Assembly: GCA_027886185.1 (NCBI GenBank)
Contig: WOAB01000568.1
Location: 8,254,501-8,318,500 of the forward strand
From: Rheum nobile
Lineage: Eukaryota > Streptophyta > Magnoliopsida > Caryophyllales > Polygonaceae
Reading direction: 5' to 3'
DNA length: 64,000 bases
Part shown: positions 55,274-64,000 of the stretch, piece by piece
How the letters are laid out: the number at the start of each line of letters is the position of its first letter
How positions within the stretch are numbered: the stretch's first letter is position 1
Made by a program: the position numbers and the translations under genes
Notes under the pieces: model-generated
Told to the model about the DNA's origin: nothing
Seen by the model: the letters and a program-made list of their open reading frames with translations, nothing else
The model's database searches: none

Positions 55274-57310
55274 CTAAGATTTCTGAACCCAGCGAAGCTT
55301 GGCTTTACTGGGGGGATTAGCATTGCGAGTCTGTGAATAACCAGGGAACTGGTTCCTTTCATGGTAATGAGTACTTTTCTCCTTTTCAAAGTTCCTTTTC
55401 TTAGCACAATCAGTGTTGTAATAACCATTCTTACCACAGTAGGTACACAAACGATTGTAAACAACATGTCCATATTTTCTTTTTCCTGGCCTAAAAGGTT
55501 TTTCAGTTTTCCTTTTGTTAAAATCAACATTGTTTCTAACCTTGCTATGGGCCATGTCAATATATCTTTTGTGAGCAAAGGAATTGGTGAACCATTGGTT
55601 TTCAGGAACCATCTTTTCTTTTCCCTTTGGTTCCTTCTTAGGACTTTGAGAGCCTTCATTGAGACGTTTGGCAACCTCATCCTTGTTCTCAAGGACCATG
55701 ATCTTCTATGATAGGAATTGATTCCTATCACGAGAAGTGGCAAGAGCAATATTGAAATTCTCATTCATCTCAACAAGTTCTCGCCTAGCCTTTTCTTCTT
55801 CAGCATCATTGTTCCCTTTATTATTGACATATCCTATTCCATGGCGTTGTCTCACAAAAACAGTTTGATTTATCGTTTTTTCATTAATGGAATTAGTGAG
55901 AATGTCTAACCTATCAATTATGGATTGAAGCATGTCATTTCCAGGTGGGTTAGCATGCAAGGGAACTTTGATAGAATCTATGCTAGTTTCATCACAAGAT
56001 TTGCAAGTTTTAAGGTGACTAGCATGCACATTCCTAATATCAATGAGTTTGGAGTGAGTCTCAGCTAGGTCTTTCTCAGTTTCATCAAGTTTCTTACTCC
56101 AAACAGAATTCTCAACAGTCAAGCAAGCAATTTCATCTTCACAATCATCTAGTTTCTGTTGAAGGGAACTGGTTTCCTTTCCTAGTTTCTTTATGATCTT
56201 AAGAAGTTGTTTCTTATCACAATCAACTAGGGATTTTAAGAGATCGTCAGAAGTTACCTCAAGGTCTTCTGAGTCGCTTGAGTCTCCTTTTGCCATGAGA
56301 CATCTCCCTCCAGAGAAGCCACTCAGATCCAGTTCCTCATCTGAGTCTTCTCCCCATGATGCTACGAGAGACTTCTTTCTTTGAGGTCTTTCCTCTTCCT
56401 TGGACTCTTCTTTGTTGGGACAGTTCTTAGCGTAGTGTCCCTTCTCCTTGCACTCGTAACAGGAGACTTCCTTGAGATCTCTTCTTGGTCCATTGTGAGA
56501 GGAACTGCCCTTTTGGAACCTTCCCTTCACAAAGAATTTTTTGATGTTCTTTGTGAAGAGGGCTGTTAGTTCGTCCTCCTCTTCTTCAAGGTCTGAGTTC
56601 TCTTCCTCCATCTCGAGCCTAGAGAAGGCTTTGGAGATCTTGAGGGCAATTCCTTTCTCCAGTTTCTTGTCGGTATTGGCTTTGGTGTGCTCTCCTTCAT
56701 CAACCTCCAGTTTACCTATGATTTGTGTCAAGGGAAGGGATTGGATGCCTGGAGTGTTCTTCATGATTCCCTTCAGAAGGGTGAATTTGGAGTTGAGTCC
56801 ATTGATGACCACTAGGGACTTGGAGACTTCATCAAGATCGACTCCCGCTGCTGTTAACTTTCCAATCAATCTGTTGAAGCGGGAGTAGTACTCTGAGATG
56901 GTCTCAGTTTCCATCATTTTGAAAGTGTGGTATTCTCCTTCCAAAGCAAACTTTCTGCTTTGCTTTAGTTCCTCACTTCCTTCATGCATCTCCTTGAGAG
57001 CTTTCCACATCTCTTTGGCTGTCTTGATTCCTATGACCTTGTCCATGTCCTCTCTGTCCAATCCATTGAGGATGAACTGCCTGGCCTTGGCATTCTTCTC
57101 CATGATAACATAGTGTTCTGGTTTCCAATCTTCTTCCTTCATGGTAAGATCGACATAGCCATCTCTATTTTCGACTATCCTCCAGCATTGGTAGTCGTTG
57201 GTCTTGATGTGGTTTTCCATGCACTTTTCCCACCATGTTTCTTCTCCTTTCTTTCGGAGATGTGGCTTGTTGGTGGAGATTCCGAGCTCAAACTTGCTTG
57301 GTTGAGACAT
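55274..57310 (-). pseudogene. gag: Copia-A copy 3 gag (one stop)
   Basis: The ATG at 57310 (MSQPSKFELG) opens a 678-codon frame to the shared UAG at 55274-55276. A TAG at 55706-55708 (GAG in copy 1) interrupts it. Order: UBN2-like domain, KAFSRLEMEEENSDLEEEE acidic stretch, first CCHC knuckle (CYECKEKGHYAKNC), acidic region, a coiled-coil stretch (KKQLLKIIKKLGKETSSLQQ), then a second knuckle in which the histidine is changed (CTYCGKNGYYNTDC). Copy 1 keeps the histidine. The long coiled-coil Gag is typical of SIRE-type elements. Confidence 0.93.
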
Positions 57311-57346
57311 GATCTGCAAACTTAACAAAGATCTAGAGCTTTTCCT

Positions 57347-57358
57347 ACTCTGATACCA
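57347..57358 (-). promoter_or_regulatory. Primer binding site of Copia-A copy 3
   Basis: The minus strand reads TGGTATCAGAGT, with one change at the last base from the TGGTATCAGAGC of copies 1 and 2. Confidence 0.88.
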
Positions 57359-57360
57359 AT

Positions 57361-58485
57361 TGTAGGATCGTGATTGTTAGATAATAACTTAAGGAACTCA
57401 GAATATCGATTCTAAGTTCCCTTCGCAGCGGAAATAAACAATCAAACAAATGACCAGTTCCTTATAGTGGAAACCTTTGATTGCCAACTAGCAATCCAGG
57501 ATAAAAACCACTACCTTTCTTTCGAAAGGATTTCAAGGTCTACTTCTTGATTTCTTATCTCTTTTGGTTACAGCTTATCCTAGGAACAAACACACATTTT
57601 CTTTGCCTTACACACAGTTAGGCAATCCTAGATAACTTAACACAATCAATAATCAATCCAAGAAACAGACCTTCACACCTAGGAACTATCACTTACAGTC
57701 ACAGGAGCTTAGCACTCAGCTCTTCTTCCTTGACTGGTTCCTCTTGATCTCGGTTTGCTTTGATGATCTTGTTTGGAGGTTCACACTAGATATTTGCTAA
57801 TGAGTGTGAGTCGTGTTTCAGTGCTTGAAGATAACTCTTGAGTTAGTCTTCCTTTTATAGAGGATTCTTCGCAGCTTGATCCTCTCTGGGTTCCCACAGA
57901 TTGAGCTTGCCCTAGGATAAGTGGTTCTCCTTGGTCCACGTTGTTCTTGGCATGTGCAAACAACCTAGGCAGCTCAGAATCCTTCTAGGTTAGTCAACCT
58001 CTTCAGCCAAGTCGTTCTCCAGCTTCCTTTGTCCGAGGTTCAACACTCTGGGCGCTTGGGAACTGTCTTCTGGACAGCGACAGGTTCCATGTCCTGTCGC
58101 TTTCACCTTTCTCTGTCCGAGGTTCGGCGTTCTAGGTGTATTGGAGTCTTGCTCTTGGATGGTGGCAGGCTTTTGGAAGCTTCTCTCAAGTCGCTTTCAC
58201 CTCCTTTTGTCCGAGGTTTGGTGTTCCCAGATTTCTCGGAAATCGCAACTTTGCATGCTACGTTTCTGGGCACACCTGGGTTCCTCTGGGTTCCTTCCTT
58301 TGTCTTGTTCCTTTGGTTCTCTTGTCCTGTTTGGCTTTCTTGCCTTTGGTATATTCTTGTGGTTCCTTAAAGCACATCTTTGAGATAAAACATTAGTATC
58401 ATAATATTTGTCATCTTCAAAAGTAGAGAAACTGAGGAAATGAACTCTCATAGGAACTGAGGTTCCTGAGTTCCGTTTCCTAACA
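57361..58485 (-). repeat. 5' LTR of Copia-A copy 3
   Basis: The LTR is 1125 bp. The TATAAAA box (minus) lies near 57851-57857. The triplicated U3 module is at about 58020-58225. Its partner shows only scattered substitutions. Confidence 0.95.
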
Positions 58486-58850
58486 ACCGCCCCCTTCACC
58501 CCAACCATTTCTCTTGTCGAGACACTGCAATCGAAGCTGTTCACCGTAGACGACCTCGGAGGCCATCTGTGCCGGCAACCTCGGAGGGCTTCTGCTCCTC
58601 AATTTCAGTCCCTCCGGTGCGGCTACTCGGGCTTCCACCTCACCTGCTACAACCGCACCCCGCACCCGATCATCGTTGGCGCTTCCTCCGGCGACTAATC
58701 GAGTACTTCAACCAGCTTATATGGATCTCTGATCCGGACATGTAACATCGGATGCTGACCCTAGACCTCGCGAACTCCCCGTTTTCTAGTGTCGAGAGAA
58801 GCAACTACACGTTCCTCAATTGCACGCCGACGATTCGAGATCCCCGTTGA
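58486..58850 (+). pseudogene. GUB_WAK-type galacturonan-binding domain fragment
   Basis: Plus-strand residues RCGYSGFHLTC, then after a frameshift LIWISDPDM and, beyond a stop, SSVERSNYTFLNC, match the extracellular cysteine-rich domain (GUB_WAK_bind) of LRK10-like kinases and ATL-type RING proteins. The frame has a stop after SSGD and another after DPDM. No kinase or RING part follows, because the gypsy LTR begins at 58851. Copia-A copy 3 inserted just upstream of it. Confidence 0.7.
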
Positions 58851-60135
58851 TGAGGGGTTTGTCGTAGACTCCTATCAAATAACCTCAAAAACCTAACTAA
58901 TGTAGTATGGTAAATAAGGATCGATCCCACAGGGAGGTAAGCAATCTTCATAATTGCAAAGATTGTATGCCAATAGTAACAAAAAGGGGGATTTTGGTTT
59001 GTAATCAAGTAACAATGTAAATCAATGCAAAAGATGTAATCAATGGGTGAGAAGTAACTTAGCCAGACAAATATCCACACTTCAGTTTGATTGGTTGATC
59101 CTAGATTATCTCCAATTCCTACCAATGAATATTCCTATTCCGATCTTATGTATATAGACATGTCAACCAGCCCTGAAAATACTTACCATTAAACAATCAA
59201 GAAACCATCAAGATTCAATCTAACGGCAGCAGTAAGCATAGGAATTAAGCAGGATACATGCAATACTTAACAACTAGTCAGTACTCGACTTGTAATCAAT
59301 TCTCTTCACAATAAACATTCACAACTAGTTCCTGTAAATTGCGGTTGCTACACAAGATAAGGGATTTCAACCAGAAATATCCAAACCCTAGCAATAGAAA
59401 ATCACTAATATCAACTAGATGATCAGACTAGTCAAATCAGCAAGAATCAATAGGATGAAGCACAAAGAGAATCGATATAATCAAAGGAAATGAAATAGAG
59501 TTATAATCTCACAACCAAATACAAACGAAGGCTTCAATCGTCGGATTAAGCAATGATTGCTTAGTTTTTCATAGTCTTCAAAGCATAAAACTCTAAGGGA
59601 AAAACTGAACGATAAAGTGTGATAATGAAAAGGCTGCTCACAAAGAGAGGTAAATAACCTAGCAAGCCTTAATTCCTAAGATAAGAAATAATATCTTCCT
59701 AAAAGGAAATAAACGAAATAATAAAGAAAATAAAGATAAAAGAAATAAAATAAACAAGTCTCGGACAAAATCTCGAACGCGCTCTTCACTCCGCGTATGT
59801 ACATTATCCGCGACCGTGGAAATATTTCTGCGCCCGCGAAAATGCTTGACAGCTTCATCTGCTTCTATCGTACAGCCGCGACCGCGGCCCTTCCTTCCGC
59901 GCCCGTGGCCAGTCCTCCCGCGCCCGCGGCCAGCAGCTTCTTCCTTTGCAGCCTTCACTCGGTGCATGCTTCGCCTTCACCGCTCCTTATTGTCTTCAAT
60001 ACTCCGTTAAAATCTCCTTTTCACTACTTCTTCTCTAAAACTCCATTCTCCTAACTTGTGTTCTAAACCCATACAATTTGGTACCTAATATTCAGTAACA
60101 ACTCCTAGTTACGCACTACAAAGTAGAGCGTATCA
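58851..60135 (-). repeat. 3' LTR of the gag-protease gypsy element
   Basis: On the minus strand it runs from TGATACGCTC at 60135 to about CAAACCCCTCA at 58851, about 1285 bp. The left limit is inferred from where pseudogene sequence ends and could move by a few bases. It includes four CCGCGMCCGCGG-type palindromic motifs at 59809-59930. Confidence 0.7.
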
Positions 60136-60499
60136 AATTTCCCCATGCTTAAACCTTGCTTGTCCTCGTGTAAGCTAATAGAAACCTACTCCTCCAATGA
60201 AATACCCAAGGTCTCAGGAAGAACAGCAAAACTATCCACTAAGAACTGCACCTAATCATGAATCTCCACAATACCAACACATCAACACAACACACAAGCT
60301 TCAAGGAAAGCAGAGTACTTCCCCCAAGCTTATCCCGAACACCATAGACTGAAAGTGACCATCTAATCCTAGCTCCAATCTAACTTCTTATACCTCCCAA
60401 AGTGACCTACCCGAATCCTCCTTATATCTCCAACACTTATGTCACCACGTCAGGAAAAATGAGGAATCCTAATAATCACTCTTCTTCTTCTCACTCATT

Positions 60500-60535
60500 T
60501 TGCCCAGGCGCCCTTTCGGGTTTTCACCTAGCCAC
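60500..60535 (-). other. Predicted RNA hairpin with GAAA tetraloop, copy 1
   Basis: On the minus strand CTAGGTG and CGCCTGG can pair (seven pairs including two G-U) around AAAA and a CCC-GAAA-GGG hairpin. GAAA is a GNRA-type tetraloop. Confidence 0.5.
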
Positions 60536-60629
60536 TCATTTCATTTTTCTATAGATGGGCTCACAAAACTCACATCACTCTTGACCTCTTATTACGCCAG
60601 CCTAATGCTGGTCCGGGCCACTTGCTTAT

Positions 60630-60668
60630 TGCCTAAGCCGCCCTTTCGGGTTTTCACCTTAGCCTAGG
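60630..60668 (-). other. Predicted RNA hairpin with GAAA tetraloop, copy 2
   Basis: It has the same core as copy 1 (GGTGAAAACCCGAAAGGGCG on the minus strand), with a lengthened outer stem CTAAG/CTTAG in place of CTAG/CTGG. The flanks differ, but pairing is kept. Confidence 0.5.
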
Positions 60669-61501
60669 ATTTTCTTTTATTTATTTATTTTCTTTTTTTC
60701 TTTCTCAGACGACTGGCAAGTATAGATCACTCTCTCATGCTTAAATATTGCATTGTCCTCAATGTAATGAAAGACAAAAAGATGAAGCACAGGGGAAGGC
60801 AGAAAAATACTCACAACCGTCGCCGAGGTGGCCTAGACTTGGATGTTGGTGCTGGCGGTAAATCAGTGAAAACACAAGTCTCTGGTGTTGCGGCGGTCCT
60901 TCTCAAGCAAACTCCACGTGCAACCAAATAGATCCACTGTAAGGTGAAGTGGTACATCAAAGAAACGGGGTTGCACGGGCTTCAACAAACACAGATTTGG
61001 AGCCCTAGTGTAATCGTGTAGCGGGCTCTATCGCTCCATATCAATAATCATATCTGCAGTTGGCTCTGGAGCTCCTCCTCATCAGCTGTCGAATGTTGGG
61101 CCATCATCGGTGACAAATAAAAATGTCAGGCTAATGTCTCCTCCTTGGCAGCATGATGCGCGCCGTCTCTCGAAGTAAAAATCGGACAGTTGGGCCGCGA
61201 TCGCGGTTTTAAGGCTGCGGTCGCGGTGTCTTCAAATTTTTTTATTTTTTTTTCGATTTGTTTTTTTGGGACAAGAGATTACTTACAGGGGAATATCCGT
61301 GGTCGCGGAACAATTTCCGCGGTCGCGGAAAAGCTCTGGGTTTCATACTCCGTCTTCGAAACTTCCTGCATGTTTAGTCTAAAAACAAAACAAAAATAAT
61401 GATAACTTGACAAGGAAAGACATGAAAGGAATTACATACCTCGGGTTGCCTCCCGAGCAATGCCTTGGTTACTGTCGTGGCTCGACATAGTGCCCTTCAA
61501 A

Positions 61502-63962
61502 TCAGCTTGGGTTGTCCACATCAACCGAACACTTGGAATCACAATCAAGAGGGTGTCTCTTTGCATCATATATGTTGTATTCGACCCTCAACCCATCAAA
61601 CTCCATGGTGAGTGAACCACTACTCACATCAATCTTTGTATTTGCCGTTTTCATGAACAACCTACCCAACATCACAGGGGTTGCATGCTTGTCTTGTCCC
61701 GTATCCATCACAAAGAAATCAACAGGGAAAATCAGCTTATCGACCTCAACCAGAACATCTTGCACGACTCCTTTGGGATACACATAGGACATATCCGCCA
61801 ATTGAATCACCGTCCCTGTCTTATTCAACGGTCCAAGCCCCAAAGATTCATACAGCGAGAGAGATAACACATTTATGGATGCACCCAAATCCAGCATGGC
61901 TTTATCGAACGTGGTGTCACATATCTTGCAAGGAATGCTAAACATGCCTGGGTCACTGCACTTCTTGGGCATCCACTTTTGCAGCATAGCGGAGACATTC
62001 TCATTCACCTGGACCTTCTTCTTCGTTTTCTCTTTTGTCTTCCTCTTAATCTTGCATAATTCCTTCAAAAAAATTGCATAGCGAGGAATGCTCTTAACCA
62101 GCGTGATTAACGGAAGGTTTACCTCGCAGTTACTGAAGGTCTTGAAGATCTCCTTGTCGTTTTCCGGCCTTCTGGTGTCCTTCAATGCCTCAGGGAATGG
62201 CGCGGGTGGCTTCAGCGAACTGAGCAGAGGAAAGTATGGACGAACGTAGTCGTCTTGGACGTCTACATGTAATCTGCGGTCGCGGCTTTGGGCCTGTGAT
62301 CGCGGCATTTCTGCAAAAATTTCTCCGCTGCCAGGGGCATTTCCGCGGTCGCGGAAATTCTTTGAAAATTGCTCCGCCTTCAGAGACGTTTCCGCAGTCA
62401 TGGAAATTGTGCCGCGGTCGCGGAACTGCGCCATTCTGTTCCTCCAGATTTTCGTCACGTTCTTCGAGTTCTCCATAGGAATTTCTGTGGTCGCGGAAAT
62501 CATGCCGCGAGCGCGGTTTTGCTTGCTGACCTCCCTCTGCAACTTCAGCTCCGTTGTCTTCTCATGCATCCTCCAGTACTTCGTCCCTTTCAGCTAAGGG
62601 TGCGACATTCAGCTGCTTAGTACTTCTCAGCGTCATTGCACAAACATTCTCTCTTGGGTTTGCTACCGTTTGAGATAGTAGTTTCCACGAATCCCTGGCC
62701 TCCAGTTTGCTCACTGCCAGAGAAATCTGCCCCATCTGCTTCTCCAGGTTCTGAATACTAGAATTCATCTCTTGATTATGTTGGACCATAGTGTTTGTCA
62801 ACGTCGATACACTCTGAGCGAGAGACTTGATCATGTCATCACCGGACATAGACGAACCTGCGTTCTGGCCTTGAGGTCTAGGGTCATATTGTGCTCTAAA
62901 TTGTTGTTGTTGACCTCCAGGCCGCTGAAATTGTTGTTGCTGCTGTAGGAACTGTGGCGGCCTCTGGTGGAACTCCTAATCATCCCGGCCCTGTGGAGGG
63001 TTCTGTTGGTTCCCGTACCTCAAATTAGGGTGATCTCTCCACCCTGGATTGTAGGTGTTGGAGTACGGGTCATATCTTGGCCTTAGAGGACCAAAACCGT
63101 CTATAGCGTTTACTTCAGCAGTGGGTTCCTGCAGCGTTGGACATGCATTTGTGGGGTGCATCGTGTCATAGCATATTCCGCAGGACTTGACTTGCTGCTG
63201 GTTGCCCTTCATCATAAACCTCCTCATCATCTCCTTCATCTCAGCCATCTCAGAAAGTAGTGAGGACGATGGGTGAGAGTCTATGGCCTTAACTGCTTGG
63301 GAGCTAGCTCTCTTGCTGAATTGCCTTGAGCCCTCAAATAGCTCAAAGAATATCTCGAATGCTGCAGTCGGCGTCTTGTTCAGAATATTACCATCACAGG
63401 CTGCGTTCATCATTCTGCGCTCATCATCAAGAAGTCCACCATACAGAAATAGAACGAGGTCTTGGTCTGAATAACCATGGTATGGACAGCTTGATATCAA
63501 CCTCTTGAACCTCTCATAATACTCATACAACGTCTCAGTAGCATGTTGTTCGATGTTGCTAATGTTCCTTTTCAAGCTATTGAGTTTCGTTGCAGGGAAA
63601 TACTTCTCTAGGAAGGCTTTCTTCATCTTCGCCTATGTATCTATGCTTCCTGGGGCCAAAAAGTAGAACCAATCATTGGACGCATCCTTCAGAGAAAAAG
63701 GAAAGGCCCCCAGCATGATCTGGTCCTCAGTAATGTTCCTTGGCTTCGTGCTGCTGCAGACAGCGTGGAATTCAGAGAGATGCTTGTTGGGGTCTTCTCC
63801 ACTCATCCCATGGAAGTGGGGTAATAAGTGAATCAACCCAGATTTAAGCTCAAAATTCACGCCATCAGCCAACTCTGGAAATTGCACAGCAAGCGGCTGC
63901 TGCTCTAGATTTGGCGCAGTCAACTGCCTCAAAGTCTGTTCCTCAGCCATCTCGAGTTGCAT
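61502..63962 (-). pseudogene. gag: Gag-protease of the Athila/Tat-type element
   Basis: The minus-strand frame begins near 63962. The Retrotrans_gag domain includes NFELKSGLIHLLPHFHGM, GEDPNKHLSEFH, FPFSLKDASNDWFYFL, and after a TAG at 63633-63635, KAFLEKYFPATKLNSLKRNI and LYEYYERFKRLISSCP. A CCHC-like knuckle reads CGICYDTMHPTNAC. A TAG at 62976-62978 and a frameshift near 62565 break the frame. A linker with repeated FRDRGTIS-like peptides follows. The protease lies near 61730-61980 with PCKICDTTFDKAMLDLGASINVL, the DLGA form of the aspartic active site. It stops at 61502-61504 without entering RT. Gag and protease motifs are well conserved despite the stops. Confidence 0.85.
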
Positions 63963-64000
63963 GCGGACTGCTCTACGGTTCCTGGAAATTGTTCGCTCAA

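Larger units (their letters stand above)
49427..58485 (-). mobile_element. Copia-A copy 3, structurally complete Ty1/copia element
   Basis: The element is 9059 bp with two 1125-bp LTRs and TSD ACCGC (49422-49426 and 58486-58490). PBS, gag, pol, ORF3 relic and polypurine tract are all present. Apart from the Gag/protease UAG shared by the family, I find one nonsense codon in gag and one in pol. It is the youngest Copia-A copy in the window. Confidence 0.96.
60136..61501 (-). other. Non-coding region between protease and 3' LTR
   Basis: No pol domain is found on either strand. It contains a GGGAGGCAACCCGAG motif (minus, near 61438-61456), several CCGCGGTCGCGG-type motifs, two copies of a hairpin-forming 20-mer (60509-60528 and 60639-60658) and GAGGACAATGC / GAGGACAAGC motifs before the polypurine tract. 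Open frames here are short. Confidence 0.65.
58851..64000 (-). mobile_element. Athila/Tat-type gypsy element with gag-protease only (TR-GAG-like), partial
   Basis: The minus strand has gag and protease (61502-63962), then 1.37 kb without any RT, RNase H or integrase, a polypurine tract and the 3' LTR (58851-60135). The 5' LTR lies right of the window. The tract AAGCATGGGGAAATTTGATACGC next to the LTR has the form usual in Tat/Athila elements. Gag-only LTR elements of this layout are known in plants as TR-GAG. Whether pol was lost by deletion or was never present in this lineage cannot be told from one copy. Confidence 0.8.

Noticed and set aside
59659..60054. Arg/Gly-rich frame (minus) and Ala/Pro-rich frames (plus) in the gypsy 3' LTR
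   Set aside because: They come from the CCGCGMCCGCGG motifs. No homologous protein is evident and the LTR position argues against a gene.
1..64000. CRISPR arrays, bacterial operons, phage modules
   Set aside because: No regularly spaced identical repeats with unique spacers were seen, and the content is plant nuclear throughout.

Overview
The window is nuclear DNA of a flowering plant, most likely a eudicot. Three things point there: an intron-rich Sec1/Munc18 gene of the plant KEULE type, one-LRR-per-exon fragments of an ERECTA-type receptor kinase, and plant-style Ty1/copia and Ty3/gypsy LTR retrotransposons that make up most of the sequence. I see no rRNA or tRNA gene and no CRISPR array. 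The species cannot be named from the sequence alone.

Layout. (1) 1-28578 is a nest of retrotransposons. The outermost is a minus-strand copia element, Copia-B, whose 5' LTR ends at 28578 and whose 3' end lies left of the window. It is interrupted by Copia-A copy 1 (minus, 1-5202, right TSD edge at 5203), by a 586-bp hAT-type MITE (7169-7754, 8-bp TSD) and by Copia-A copy 2 (plus, 8205-25766). Copy 2 is itself interrupted by a Tekay/Del-like gypsy element (15748-24209, 5-bp TSD GCATC). That gypsy element contains tRNA-derived SINE-like units, including a 344-bp palindrome in place of most of its 5' LTR, and a 968-bp foreign LTR/PBS segment.

(2) 28579-43297 is the one host gene that looks intact. 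It is a 20-exon minus-strand Sec1/KEULE-family gene encoding 662 residues, with every predicted junction GT-AG and no internal stop. Intron 16 is 9.1 kb long and holds a complete 5.07-kb copia element (Copia-C, 33288-38355, TSD GAGTT), a LINE-tail-like retroposon and degenerate repeats.

(3) 43298-49426 holds the Sec1 5' flank, a 1.1-kb hAT-like element about 0.5 kb upstream of the Sec1 ATG, an LTR-like fragment, and a CACTA-like element (from 45648) carrying pieces of an ERECTA-type LRR gene, an RNase H-like fragment and an unrecognised exon on the opposite strand.

(4) 49427-58485 is Copia-A copy 3. It is structurally complete, with 1125-bp LTRs and TSD ACCGC, and only two private nonsense codons were found. 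It lies beside a decayed GUB_WAK-type pseudogene (58486-58850).

(5) 58851-64000 is the 3' part of a minus-strand gypsy element of the Athila/Tat type. It has gag and protease but no RT, RNase H or integrase before the 3' LTR, which is the TR-GAG-like non-autonomous layout.

How the parts relate. The only evident cellular function is Sec1-type control of SNARE-mediated vesicle fusion and cytokinesis. Everything else is retrotransposon machinery (Gag particle protein, aspartic protease, integrase, RT, RNase H), almost all broken, or captured gene debris. The points most worth a second look are: an in-frame UAG at the Gag/protease junction shared by all three Copia-A copies; a small extra ORF downstream of Copia-A pol; a pair of GAAA-tetraloop hairpins in the gag-protease gypsy element; the SINE palindrome; and the gene-capturing CACTA element.
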